DNA from: Croceimicrobium sp965279135
GTDB lineage: Bacteria; Bacteroidota; Bacteroidia; Flavobacteriales; Schleiferiaceae
Direction of reading: 5' to 3'
Assembly: GCA_965279135.1 (NCBI GenBank)
Contig: OZ257133.1
Span: forward strand, 558,001 to 622,000
DNA length: 64,000 nucleotides
The notes under the pieces are model-generated. The model was given only the letters and a program-made list of their open reading frames with translations. It was not told the origin of the DNA and made no database searches. A program made the position numbers and the translations under genes. Positions 41,719 to 50,537 of this stretch are shown here, one piece after another; position 1 is the stretch's first letter; each line of letters opens with the position of its first letter.

Positions 41719-42082
41719 ACCGGGATCGAGTCCTATTCACGTAATGGTAGGCAGTGTACTGATTACTACCGTTTAAGGGGCTTTTCTTAACCCCGATGTG
41801 AACACTAATTTCATCTCCGGAGCCAATTCCGGGAAAGTCGGCCATTTCGTCCTTAACCGGTTTTATACTCCAAAAGAAGGTACAAAGAATGGTATCACCA
41901 ACTTCTAACTGATAAGGGTTTGGATCTACCTTTTTTACCCTTAATACTGCCCTATCACTGGTTCCCTGCAAGGTGAATAGCACCTTGGCATTAATTGGAA
42001 AAGTTTGAACCGGTACAATCCGCTTCTTTTGAGCACTTAAACCAAAACTGCCAAGGCAAAGTAGAAGAAGGATAAGCCGCAT
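41690..42082 (-). CDS. Small secreted protein of unknown function
   Basis: A 130-residue exported protein with a signal peptide (MRLILLLLCLGSFGLSAQ) and a beta-rich mature part (KVLFTLQGTSDRAVLRVKKVDPNPYQLEVGDTILCTFFWSI). I do not recognise the family. It is convergent to the yjjG-like gene with a 29-base overlap of coding 3' ends. An in-frame, full-length signal peptide supports it as a real gene. Confidence 0.72.
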   Translation of the reverse strand: MRLILLLLCLGSFGLSAQKKRIVPVQTFPINAKVLFTLQGTSDRAVLRVKKVDPNPYQLEVGDTILCTFFWSIKPVKDEMADFPGIGSGDEISVHIGVKKSPLNGSNQYTAYHYVNRTRSRSKQTAAEAQ

Positions 42083-42103
42083 GATCTAATTTTCATCAAA
42101 AGT

Positions 42104-42135
42104 AAGGGCCTGCCTCTAATAGGCAATCCCTTTTT
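42104..42135 (+). terminator. Hairpin with T-tail before icmF
   Basis: AAGGG-CCT-GCCT and AGGC-AAT-CCCTT pair with a symmetric internal loop, followed by TTT. It could stop plus-strand readthrough from the radC operon before icmF. The broken stem makes it only a moderate candidate. Confidence 0.4.
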
Positions 42136-42184
42136 AGGCAAAGGCTTGTTTTAATAAGTGTGCTGCTGCTCGAAGCGGCTTTAT

Positions 42185-42192
42185 TAAATTTG
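42185..42192 (+). promoter_or_regulatory. -7 promoter element before icmF
   Basis: TAAATTTG matches TAnnTTTG, 20 bases before the icmF start codon. No good -33 TTG is present at the proper spacing. Confidence 0.45.
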
Positions 42193-42212
42193 CCCTACTC
42201 AAAGAAAGCGCT

Positions 42213-45200
42213 ATGCAACAAGTTGCACCCTATACTCCTACCCATAAAGTCCGAATCGTTACCGCCGCATCACTATTTGATGGCCATGATGCCGCCATCA
42301 ATATCATGCGTCGCATCATACAATCTACGGGATGTGAAGTAATACACCTTGGTCATGATCGATCCGTTGAAGAGGTCGTTAACACTGCAATCCAGGAGGA
42401 TGCTCAGGCGATTGCCATGACATCTTACCAAGGTGGACATATCGAGTATTTCAAATACATGCATGATCTACTCAAAGAAAAAGGAGCTCCCCATATCAAG
42501 ATTTTTGGTGGTGGTGGGGGTGTAATTCTTCCGGAGGAGATTGAAGAGTTACATGCCTATGGTATCGATCGAATCTATTCCCCAGACGATGGTCGTGAAT
42601 TGGGCTTGCAAGGGATGATTAATGACATGGTGCAGCGTTGCGATTTTCCTACTGGCGAAAACCTAAATGGGGAACTGAGTCATATTAAAGAGAAGTCCAA
42701 GCCATCTTTGGCTCGATTAATCTCTGCAGCGGAGAACTTCATGGATGCCCATCGGGATACTTTGGATGAGGTGACTAAAATGGCCCAAAAGTCAAAAAGT
42801 CCCGTGCTTGGAATTACCGGTACCGGTGGAGCAGGTAAAAGCTCTCTGGTAGATGAACTAGTGCGTCGTTTTTTGATTGACCATCCTGAAAAAACTATGG
42901 CCATAGTATCGGTCGATCCCTCTAAACGAAAGACAGGAGGAGCCCTTCTTGGAGATCGAATTCGAATGAATGCGATTAAGGACGATCGAGTTTATATGCG
43001 TTCTCTTGCTACACGACAAAGTAATTTGGCCCTAAGCAAACACGTTCAGGAAGCAGTTAACATTCTGAAGGCTGCCGATTATGATCTTATTATTCTGGAA
43101 ACTTCGGGAATTGGTCAGAGCGATACGGAAATACTGGAACATAGTGATGTTTCTCTATACGTGATGACTCCGGAGTATGGTGCAGCTACTCAATTAGAGA
43201 AGATTGACATGCTTGATTTCGCCGATCTGATTGCCCTCAACAAATTTGATAAGCGCGGCGCATTGGATGCTCTTCGCGATGTAAAGAAGCAATATCAACG
43301 CAATCATGGGCTTTGGGATACAGATCCGGATGAGATGCCGGTTTATGGCAGTATAGCCAGTCAATTTAACGATCCCGGAACCAATGCTCTATATCGTGCG
43401 ATTATGGATGCTTTGGTAGAAAAAGCAGGAGCAAATCACCTTCAAAGTGAGTTTAAGAGCACAGGTGAGATGAGTGAAAAGATCTATATCATTCCACCCA
43501 ATCGAACTCGCTATCTATCCGAGATATCCGAAAACAATAGGGCTTACGATCGTAGGGTAGAAGAGCAATCTGAAGTTGCTCAGAAACTCTATGGACTCTA
43601 TCAAGCTATCTTGAGTTTTGGTGGCCCCGACTTGTTAAAAGAAGAAAAAATTGCTTGGGCAGAAGGAACTCTGAAGGACCTTATTGAAAAGTTCCAGGAA
43701 CTAAAAAAGGATCTTGATCCACACAATTGGGATTTGATCCTTGCCTGGGAATCAAAAGTAAAACGCTATAAGGATGAGGTTTACTCCTTTACCGTTAGGG
43801 ATAAGGAAATTCGTATCCAAACCCATACGGAGTCTTTGTCTCACAATATGATTCCTAAGGTTTCGCTTCCTCGATATCAAGCCTGGGGCGATCTTTTAAA
43901 GTGGAACCTGCAAGAGAATGTACCGGGAGAATTCCCTTACACCGCCGGAATTTATCCCTTTAAACGCACCGGCGAGGATCCCACCCGGATGTTTGCCGGC
44001 GAAGGAGGCCCCGAGCGTACCAACCGTCGTTTTCATTATGTAAGTCAGGATATGCCTGCAGCCCGATTGAGTACTGCCTTTGATTCGGTTACTTTATATG
44101 GGAATGATCCAGACTATCGTCCTGACATCTATGGAAAGATTGGAAACTCAGGGGTTAGTATTTGTAATCTTTCAGATGCCAAAAAGCTCTATTCCGGATT
44201 CAATCTCAGTGAGCCGACTACTTCGGTTAGTATGACGATTAATGGTCCGGCGCCCATGCTTCTGGCTTTCTTTATGAACGCAGCGGTGGACCAGCAATGC
44301 GAGATTTATATTCGAGAGAATGGCCTGGAGGCCAGAGTGGAGGCCAAGTTCAAAGAACTCTACGATGATCAGGGGATACCAAGACCTTACTATTTGGGAC
44401 TTGAGGAGGGAAGCCCCGAAGACCGAATTCAGAAGGAAGTATTAAGCGGAGTTTCTGTAAAAGGACATCTACCGAAAGGGAATAACGGCTTAGGATTAAT
44501 GCTTTTGGGATTAACCGGCGATCAAGTATTAGAACCGGAAGTCTACAAATCGATTCGAGCTAAAACTCTTTCTGTCGTGCGCGGAACGGTGCAAGCGGAT
44601 ATTTTGAAGGAGGATCAAGCGCAGAATACCTGTATTTTCTCTACTGAGTTTGCTCTTAGATTGATGGGTGATGTTCAGGAAAGCTTTATTAATAGTAAGG
44701 TTAGAAACTTTTACTCCGTTTCAATTTCTGGCTACCACATTGCTGAGGCCGGTGCGAATCCAATCACTCAGTTAGCATTTACCCTGGCAAATGGTTTCAC
44801 TTATGTTGAGTACTACCTCAGTAGGGGTATGGATATCAATGATTTTGGACCAAACTTGAGTTTCTTCTTTAGTAATGGTATCGATCCCGAGTATGCAGTT
44901 ATAGGGCGAGCGGCCCGACGCATTTGGTCTAAAGCTTTGAAGCATAAATACGGCGCGAACCCACGGGCTCAGATGCTTAAATATCATATTCAAACTTCTG
45001 GTAGATCATTACATGCTCAGGAAATACAGTTTAATGATATACGGACCACTTTGCAGGCTTTGTATGCGATTTATGATAACTGCAATTCCCTGCATACCAA
45101 TGCCTATGATGAAGCGATTACCACTCCAACCGAGGAGAGTGTAAGACGAGCCATGGCCATTCAATTGATCATTAACAAGGAATTAGGTCTGGCGAAAAAT

Positions 45201-45680
45201 GAAAACCCATTACAAGGCAGCTTTATCATTGAGGATCTTACAGATTTAGTGGAAGAAGCTGTATTGAGTGAATTTGATCGCATCACCGAAAGAGGGGGTG
45301 TATTAGGGGCAATGGAAACTATGTATCAGAGAGGTAAAATTCAGGAGGAAAGTCTCTACTATGAAACCTTGAAACACAATGGAACCATGCCCATAATTGG
45401 GGTTAACACTTTCCTTAGTTCTGAGGGTTCACCTACCACTACACCAGGAGAGGTGATCCGCGCAACGACAGAAGAAAAGGAGCAACAGATAAGTAATTTG
45501 AGAGAGTTACATGATCGAAATGCTGATGTAGCGGCTAATTGGTTGGAGAACTTACAATCTGCGGCGATTAATAATGAGAATATGTTCGAAGTATTGATGG
45601 AAGCTACCAAGTATTGTAGTCTTGGTCAAATTACTTCTGCACTATTCGAAGTGGGTGGTCAGTACAGACGAAATATGTAG
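42213..45680 (+). CDS. icmF: Fused acyl-CoA mutase with GTPase chaperone domain (IcmF, isobutyryl-CoA mutase)
   Basis: An 1155-residue three-part enzyme. Residues ~10-145 are a B12 domain (SLFDGHD, H25 as axial ligand; IFGGGGGVI). Residues ~190-420 are a MeaB-like G domain with P-loop GITGTGGAGKS (200-210) and LNKFD. The rest is the mutase barrel. This order is that of IcmF, which interconverts isobutyryl- and n-butyryl-CoA and carries its own GTPase chaperone. Two substrate-site residues support this over methylmalonyl-CoA mutase: F594 (RMFAGEGG) where mutases of methylmalonyl-CoA have Tyr, and Q804 (AQNTCIF) where they have Arg. IcmF enzymes can also act on isovaleryl/pivalyl-CoA. The gene is monocistronic. 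Confidence 0.93.
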   Translation: MQQVAPYTPTHKVRIVTAASLFDGHDAAINIMRRIIQSTGCEVIHLGHDRSVEEVVNTAIQEDAQAIAMTSYQGGHIEYFKYMHDLLKEKGAPHIKIFGGGGGVILPEEIEELHAYGIDRIYSPDDGRELGLQGMINDMVQRCDFPTGENLNGELSHIKEKSKPSLARLISAAENFMDAHRDTLDEVTKMAQKSKSPVLGITGTGGAGKSSLVDELVRRFLIDHPEKTMAIVSVDPSKRKTGGALLGDRIRMNAIKDDRVYMRSLATRQSNLALSKHVQEAVNILKAADYDLIILETSGIGQSDTEILEHSDVSLYVMTPEYGAATQLEKIDMLDFADLIALNKFDKRGALDALRDVKKQYQRNHGLWDTDPDEMPVYGSIASQFNDPGTNALYRAIMDALVEKAGANHLQSEFKSTGEMSEKIYIIPPNRTRYLSEISENNRAYDRRVEEQSEVAQKLYGLYQAILSFGGPDLLKEEKIAWAEGTLKDLIEKFQELKKDLDPHNWDLILAWESKVKRYKDEVYSFTVRDKEIRIQTHTESLSHNMIPKVSLPRYQAWGDLLKWNLQENVPGEFPYTAGIYPFKRTGEDPTRMFAGEGGPERTNRRFHYVSQDMPAARLSTAFDSVTLYGNDPDYRPDIYGKIGNSGVSICNLSDAKKLYSGFNLSEPTTSVSMTINGPAPMLLAFFMNAAVDQQCEIYIRENGLEARVEAKFKELYDDQGIPRPYYLGLEEGSPEDRIQKEVLSGVSVKGHLPKGNNGLGLMLLGLTGDQVLEPEVYKSIRAKTLSVVRGTVQADILKEDQAQNTCIFSTEFALRLMGDVQESFINSKVRNFYSVSISGYHIAEAGANPITQLAFTLANGFTYVEYYLSRGMDINDFGPNLSFFFSNGIDPEYAVIGRAARRIWSKALKHKYGANPRAQMLKYHIQTSGRSLHAQEIQFNDIRTTLQALYAIYDNCNSLHTNAYDEAITTPTEESVRRAMAIQLIINKELGLAKNENPLQGSFIIEDLTDLVEEAVLSEFDRITERGGVLGAMETMYQRGKIQEESLYYETLKHNGTMPIIGVNTFLSSEGSPTTTPGEVIRATTEEKEQQISNLRELHDRNADVAANWLENLQSAAINNENMFEVLMEATKYCSLGQITSALFEVGGQYRRNM

Positions 45681-45686
45681 AGCCGA

Positions 45687-46109
45687 TCAGTTCCAAAGGT
45701 TAAAACAGAGGATCAAGGCATAAAGGACAGCGAAGAATCCAAATAGTCCATTCATAAGATAAGAGCCCGCTTTAAAGATGGGTTTTTCTGGAATTTGGTA
45801 CATCGGGTAATAGGCGAATTGGGTAATAACTTTCCCGATCCAATAAGCTGCGATTAATCCACTTAAAGCAATTGCCAGAGGACTCTGACTGATGAGTTCA
45901 TTTGGAAGGAGAACTGCGATGAGTCCAAAGCCAAAGTTCAACCCTACAATGTATCGCCCATAAGTTTTAGCGATTTCTTGATTCAAAGGTTTCAGCTGTT
46001 TTACATCCTCATACCAATTGAATATTCTGTGTCTTATATAAGGATAGATCAAGGCGGTGAAAATTTGCCCTACTCCTGCAGCGATGATTAAAGCTTTAAA
46101 TACTTCCAT
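45687..46109 (-). CDS. Membrane protein of unknown function (GbsR-linked operon, gene 4)
   Basis: A 140-residue protein with four hydrophobic segments (about 4-24, 52-70, 77-98 and 113-135). No motif that I recognise. It follows the 46128-46907 gene after 18 bases and is the last of four membrane-protein genes headed by a GbsR/MarR-type regulator. Its stop lies 6 bases from the convergent icmF stop. Confidence 0.78.
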   Translation of the reverse strand: MEVFKALIIAAGVGQIFTALIYPYIRHRIFNWYEDVKQLKPLNQEIAKTYGRYIVGLNFGFGLIAVLLPNELISQSPLAIALSGLIAAYWIGKVITQFAYYPMYQIPEKPIFKAGSYLMNGLFGFFAVLYALILCFNLWN

Positions 46110-46127
46110 GATATACTCAATTATAAA

Positions 46128-46907
46128 TTAGGGTAAGTCTGAAATTGCGGTCTTCGCTTCAACTAAGTTGTCGTAGATACTGTGTAAGGAGTCGTTTTTA
46201 GTGATGAAGTATCGCCGGTCTCTACCTTCCAGGGGGTAAAGAGCGTACTCATCCTTAGTTTCATAACTGGTCGGCGGTTGGGGATAGAAATCAAAAACCG
46301 CATTGATGGGATCTCCGATTTTTAGCTTATCAAATGCATCTTCGATAATTTCTGCCTGGATGTTTTGCGGCATAAGCCTAAAGGCAGATTCGGGAAAGAC
46401 CGTAGGGAAAACCTTATAATACAGTGCAACTATCAATAGGGGTATGAGCACGACACTGTATCTATTTGCAGACGTTTTACGGAACCAATTTTCAAGGTTT
46501 TTCCATTTTGGAAAAAGCATAAAACAGATACCAGTATACAATCCGCCAAGGTTTGAGCTCACAACAAAAAAGGATAAGTTTCTTTCTGCGGCGAGTCCAT
46601 TGGTGAAAACTAGCAGTAGCATGAATATATTTCCATGTAGAATAGACATCCATAAAGGATTCCATGATTTATAGAACCAGCTATCTAAAGGGATAATTCT
46701 AATAACCCAGGAAATGCTAAATAACCAAACTAAAAAGGCGGAGGGACCCGCAAAATGCGGGAAGTAGGTTATAGGGATATCAAAATCGAATAAGGGCAAA
46801 TGCAAGGTCCAAGTGGTAAGGAATACCGAAATAGATACCGCGGCGAAAGAAAAGGCTAACCGGTTTTTTCGGGTAGCCTTTTCATTTATTTTATTAGAAA
46901 CAGTCAT
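46128..46907 (-). CDS. Membrane protein of unknown function (GbsR-linked operon, gene 3)
   Basis: A 259-residue protein with about six hydrophobic segments in the first ~165 residues (for example LAFSFAAVSISVFLTTWTLH, SAFLVWLFSISWVIRII and ILHGNIFMLLLVFTNGLA) and a soluble ~85-residue end with PQPPTSYETKDEYALYPLEGRDRRYF. I do not recognise a family. It overlaps gene 2 by 4 bases, which shows coupled translation. Confidence 0.8.
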   Translation of the reverse strand: MTVSNKINEKATRKNRLAFSFAAVSISVFLTTWTLHLPLFDFDIPITYFPHFAGPSAFLVWLFSISWVIRIIPLDSWFYKSWNPLWMSILHGNIFMLLLVFTNGLAAERNLSFFVVSSNLGGLYTGICFMLFPKWKNLENWFRKTSANRYSVVLIPLLIVALYYKVFPTVFPESAFRLMPQNIQAEIIEDAFDKLKIGDPINAVFDFYPQPPTSYETKDEYALYPLEGRDRRYFITKNDSLHSIYDNLVEAKTAISDLP

Positions 46908-47314
46908 TTTCCGGTGGGAATTGCTTGAGCTCTTTCACGTTGCTCCCGACTTATTCGAGCTGCCTTCTTCCCTTTAAAGAAGAGGAATAAGTTGAGGAAT
47001 AGTACCGCCCCTAAATAGATGCTAAAGCCACCTACCTTCTCACTTAAAGCTTCTACTAGATCGCGGGTAGAATCGATGTAGTTCATTTCTAAGATCCAGA
47101 GTGCATAGCCAATGTTTAGTAGATAGAAGCCGGTTTCGAATAAACGGTTGGTACTCAAAGCGAGTTCCTCTCTTCCATGAAAGATATCGCGCATATAAAC
47201 CAGCCCATTCTTAAATAGCTTCCTGGCAACATAATAGGTGAGTATTAGGGTGATGGGGATATAAAACCCATAAGCCCAAAGGGTATAGAAATCGGGATTT
47301 TCAATAGTAGTCAT
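46904..47314 (-). CDS. Membrane protein of unknown function, paralogue of its neighbour (operon gene 2)
   Basis: A 136-residue protein with three hydrophobic segments (about 11-28, 60-77 and 97-113). The segment TNRLFETGFYLLNIGYALWILEMNYID matches INRLLLTGYYLINIGYAVFNLVQNQILD of the next gene upstream, so the two are paralogues of the same length class and layout. The family name is unknown to me. It overlaps its neighbours on both sides by 4 bases. Confidence 0.8.
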   Translation of the reverse strand: MTTIENPDFYTLWAYGFYIPITLILTYYVARKLFKNGLVYMRDIFHGREELALSTNRLFETGFYLLNIGYALWILEMNYIDSTRDLVEALSEKVGGFSIYLGAVLFLNLFLFFKGKKAARISREQRERAQAIPTGK

Positions 47315-47667
47315 GATTCTTGTTTTTGATGATTTATACTAGATTTTGAAAGGTTATAGAGCACAATTAGATTAAGGACATGAATTGTTCCTAGGATCAG
47401 ACAGAGGACACCAATATTGTGCGCTAGGAGATTGATTAATTGTGAGCTTCGATCTAAAATCTGATTCTGAACGAGGTTGAAAACAGCATATCCAATATTG
47501 ATCAGGTAGTATCCGGTAAGCAGTAAACGATTGATGAATATATCGAGCTGGTCATTTGGAAACAAGGCTTTTAGGAATGGCGCTCCATGCCGGAAGAGGT
47601 GGGTCCCTACTGCGAAAATGATTAGCAGTGCGAGGCAGAGGTATAGTATGATGTAAATCCATTGCAT
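47311..47667 (-). CDS. Membrane protein of unknown function, paralogue of its neighbour (operon gene 1)
   Basis: A 118-residue protein with three hydrophobic segments (about 2-20, 50-68 and 83-105), sharing an N-R-L-x-x-T-G-(Y/F)-Y-L-(I/L)-N-I-G-Y-A core with operon gene 2. It is the first membrane gene after the GbsR-type regulator, 59 bases from it; that gap carries a partial copy of the palindrome found upstream of the regulator. A role in an envelope response is inferred only from this context. Confidence 0.8.
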   Translation of the reverse strand: MQWIYIILYLCLALLIIFAVGTHLFRHGAPFLKALFPNDQLDIFINRLLLTGYYLINIGYAVFNLVQNQILDRSSQLINLLAHNIGVLCLILGTIHVLNLIVLYNLSKSSINHQKQES

Positions 47668-47687
47668 GATTTTTGTTTTTATATTCT

Positions 47688-47713
47688 AAACTTTCAAAAA
47701 ATATTGAAAAATA
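47688..47713. promoter_or_regulatory. Possible operator between regulator and membrane operon
   Basis: AAACTTTCA, 8 bases, then TGAAAAATA. The left half and the TTTCA-N8-TGAAA core equal those of the perfect site at 48246-48273. A second inverted repeat, TTGAAAA-ATA-TTTTCAA, overlaps its right half (47704-47720). Confidence 0.5.
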
Positions 47714-47726
47714 TTTTCAAAAAAAC

Positions 47727-48221
47727 TCAACTCATAATTTTCATTAATCTTTTAAAGAACCAATTGCGATCATTGTTCTGAAAACGATCCATGATGCCAA
47801 CCATAGAGCTGGTAAACTCATGCATATCTTTCAAAAGCTTACTGAATTCGGGATCAGATTGGTCTTCCTTCTCCTTCAGATCGCCGATAATTTGTACTAC
47901 AGGGCTCAATTCTCTTTTCTTACGCTCAGCGGCAATCTGACGGGCGATTTCCCAGATGTCTTTACCCGCTTCAAAGAATTCTTTACGCTCCCCTGCAATA
48001 AAGCGCTTCTTTACTAAGCCCCAACCTATCAGAGACCTGATGTTCATATTGGCATTTCCGCGTGAAATTTGCAGTTCAGCCATAATGTCTTCGGTGCTCA
48101 TGGGCTTGGAGTTGCTCATCAACAGGGCGTGAATAGAGGACATGGTACGATTTATCCCCCAACTGCTTCCTAAACTTCCCCAGGCTTGAATAAACTCTTT
48201 TTTGGCCTCTGCACTTTTCAT
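47727..48221 (-). CDS. GbsR/MarR-type transcriptional regulator
   Basis: A 164-residue winged-helix regulator of the GbsR subgroup: FIQAWGSLGSSWGINRTMSSIHALLMSNSKPMSTEDIMAELQISRGNANMNIRSLIGWGLVKKRFIAGERKEFFEAGKDIWEI. GbsR of Bacillus controls choline/betaine genes; in this subgroup targets vary widely. It directly precedes four membrane-protein genes on the same strand. An inverted repeat with 10-bp arms lies 25 bases upstream of its start, so self-control is likely. Confidence 0.88.
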   Translation of the reverse strand: MKSAEAKKEFIQAWGSLGSSWGINRTMSSIHALLMSNSKPMSTEDIMAELQISRGNANMNIRSLIGWGLVKKRFIAGERKEFFEAGKDIWEIARQIAAERKKRELSPVVQIIGDLKEKEDQSDPEFSKLLKDMHEFTSSMVGIMDRFQNNDRNWFFKRLMKIMS

Positions 48222-48245
48222 ACTTCAAATATATAAATAAAAATT

Positions 48246-48273
48246 AAACTTTCAGAAATAAATGAAAGTTTAT
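48246..48273. promoter_or_regulatory. Perfect inverted repeat upstream of the GbsR-type gene
   Basis: TAAACTTTCA (48246-48255), 8 bases, TGAAAGTTTA (48264-48273). The 10-bp arms match perfectly. It lies in the 120-base gap between the regulator (minus) and the Pif1-like helicase (plus), and a weaker copy of its core recurs at 47688-47713, so it is probably the regulator's operator. Confidence 0.7.
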
Positions 48274-48341
48274 AAATGTTTTTGAAATTCATCAGCATAT
48301 ATTCTTATTCTTGATCCGCATTTATTCAGCATTTTAGCCTA

Positions 48342-50537
48342 ATGGCAATGGATCCCGTAAAGACCGCTCTTGAATTCCTCAATTATACTGGTCAAAGTGT
48401 ATTCCTTACTGGAAAGGCCGGGACTGGGAAGACTACCTTTTTAAGGAATCTCATTGAGACCTGTTCCAAGTCCTTTATAGTGGTAGCCCCAACTGGAGTC
48501 GCTGCCTTAAATGCAGGAGGTGTTACCATACACTCTCAATTTCTTTTCCCATTTGGATCATTTCTGCCTGAAGGCACTGCCCGTGAATATGCTCACCTTA
48601 AGTTCTATGATCGTCGCGATTTGAACAGCAGGCATCCCCTAAATGCCGTTCGCAGAAAGGTGCTGCAGGGTATTGATTTAATGGTAATTGATGAGGTAAG
48701 TATGTGCAGAGCAGATTTACTGGACGCGATAGATCAGAGATTAAGAACTGCCAGGAGGAATAAACGCCCTTTCGGGGGAGTTCAACTACTCATGATCGGC
48801 GACTTATATCAGTTGCCACCAATTGTTTCGGAGGAGGAATGGATGATATTAAAGGATTATTATGCCTCACCTCATTTCTTCAGCTCCAAGGCACTAAAAC
48901 AAACGGGCTTCGCTAAAATTGAGTTGGAAAAGGTCTATCGACAAGAAGATGATAGCTTCGTGCAGCTTCTAAACAAGATAAGGCATAGCTCCTTGGATGA
49001 TCAGGAACTGTTAACACTTAACCAACGCTATAAGGAGGATATACCAGATGATGTGATTCATTTGGTAACCCACCGTAACCAAGCAGCGAAGATCAATAGG
49101 GATCGCCTTGATTCAATTTCAGCTGAGGGTTTCAGTTATGAGGCTAAAATTCGTGGGGATTTTCCAGACAGGCTTTATCCTATGGATTCAGTATTAGAAT
49201 TAAAGCAAGGCTCAAAGGTTATGTTTATCCGCAATGATTCGGAAGAAGGCCTTTATTACAATGGAAAGATAGCCGAGGTTGTAGAACTTGATTCGGATGG
49301 AATTTGGGTGGATATGGAGGATGAGGTGCATTATAAAGTACCTCTTGTTACCTGGAAGAATACTCGTTATAATTTGAATGGTGAAAGCCAGGAATTGGAA
49401 GAAGAGCTCTTAGGGGAGTTTAGTCATTATCCATTAAGACTGGCCTGGGCCATAACCATCCATAAAAGTCAAGGCTTAAGCTTTGATCGTGCAGTTGTTG
49501 ATTTAGGGAGAGCTTTTGCACCTGGACAGGCTTATGTTGCATTGACCCGTTTGCGCAGTATAGATGGCCTCTTTTTAAGTGCTCCCCTGCGCCTGGAGGC
49601 CTTAATTACCGATTCTGAAGCAAGGTCATTTTCTAGACTTTCTCAGGCTGAAGACGTTCTGGATCAACTAAGTTCAGCTAAACGTAATTATCAAGAGGAG
49701 TACTTCCTTGATATGTTTGATTGGCAGGTATGGCATCAGTCCTTTACTGCTTTTTGGCAGAAGTATTATGAGAAACTGAGATTCGATGAGTTGCCATTAA
49801 AGGATAGGTTTACGAGCATCGAACAAGGAATTCAAAGCAACAGCACGCATGCCGCTAAGTTCCGTTTTCAATTGGGAAAGCTCATTCGTTCTAATCAGCA
49901 AGAAACTCTGTTGGAGCGCCTTCATAAGGCTCAAGAATATTTTACCCCACGTTTAAAATCGATCCTCGCGGAGCTACAAGCGTTAAAACTTGCTTACAGT
50001 CAGCTTTCTCGCACCAAGCAATTGGTTGAGAGCATGGAGGTACCAATTTCTCAGGGCTTGAGCATATTCCTTAAACTGACTTTGGTGCAAGAAGCATTCG
50101 ATTTCTTCAATCATCAGGGTAAATCACCCTTTGCTCAGATAGCCGATCAAAAGGATCGTTGTTGGAAAGAAATTCTTAATGAGCTCCCTGAAATTGCCTT
50201 GCCTTTGAAGCTTAAAGGTCGTAAATCCCAAAAAGGTGAAACTTATAAGTTGACTTACCGCAAGGTGAAGGAAGGTATTTCCCTTTCCGAAATAGCTGAA
50301 GAGAGAGGCTTGACTATTGGAACTATTTACCGCCATTATCAGAAGGGGATAATAGAGGGTAAGTTGGTTTTGGATGAGGTTTTAGAACCAGATCAAATTC
50401 GGACTATGCAAGCCTTATTAAAAACCGATTCTGCATCCGGAGCTTATCAATGGAGTCAGAAGTATCCGGAATACCATGTCGAGGAATGGCGAATTCTTTT
50501 AACTGCTTTAAGACTAAAAGCCGAAGAGGGGAATTAG
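48342..50537 (+). CDS. Pif1-like DNA helicase with C-terminal HTH
   Basis: A 731-residue superfamily 1 helicase. Walker A is LTGKAGTGKT (22-31), followed by APTGVAALNAGGVTIHSQF, Walker B LMVIDEVSM, and late motifs RLAWAITIHKSQGLSFDRAVVDLGRAF and GQAYVALTRLRSI, the Pif1/RecD pattern. After ~440 residues of helicase come a helical stretch and, near 645-670, a helix-turn-helix of the HTH_40 type (GISLSEIAEERGLTIGTIYRHY). It stands divergent from the GbsR-type gene. Helicases of this class unwind DNA 5' to 3' and act in replication fork or G-quadruplex processing; the HTH part may add DNA binding. Confidence 0.91.
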   Translation: MAMDPVKTALEFLNYTGQSVFLTGKAGTGKTTFLRNLIETCSKSFIVVAPTGVAALNAGGVTIHSQFLFPFGSFLPEGTAREYAHLKFYDRRDLNSRHPLNAVRRKVLQGIDLMVIDEVSMCRADLLDAIDQRLRTARRNKRPFGGVQLLMIGDLYQLPPIVSEEEWMILKDYYASPHFFSSKALKQTGFAKIELEKVYRQEDDSFVQLLNKIRHSSLDDQELLTLNQRYKEDIPDDVIHLVTHRNQAAKINRDRLDSISAEGFSYEAKIRGDFPDRLYPMDSVLELKQGSKVMFIRNDSEEGLYYNGKIAEVVELDSDGIWVDMEDEVHYKVPLVTWKNTRYNLNGESQELEEELLGEFSHYPLRLAWAITIHKSQGLSFDRAVVDLGRAFAPGQAYVALTRLRSIDGLFLSAPLRLEALITDSEARSFSRLSQAEDVLDQLSSAKRNYQEEYFLDMFDWQVWHQSFTAFWQKYYEKLRFDELPLKDRFTSIEQGIQSNSTHAAKFRFQLGKLIRSNQQETLLERLHKAQEYFTPRLKSILAELQALKLAYSQLSRTKQLVESMEVPISQGLSIFLKLTLVQEAFDFFNHQGKSPFAQIADQKDRCWKEILNELPEIALPLKLKGRKSQKGETYKLTYRKVKEGISLSEIAEERGLTIGTIYRHYQKGIIEGKLVLDEVLEPDQIRTMQALLKTDSASGAYQWSQKYPEYHVEEWRILLTALRLKAEEGN

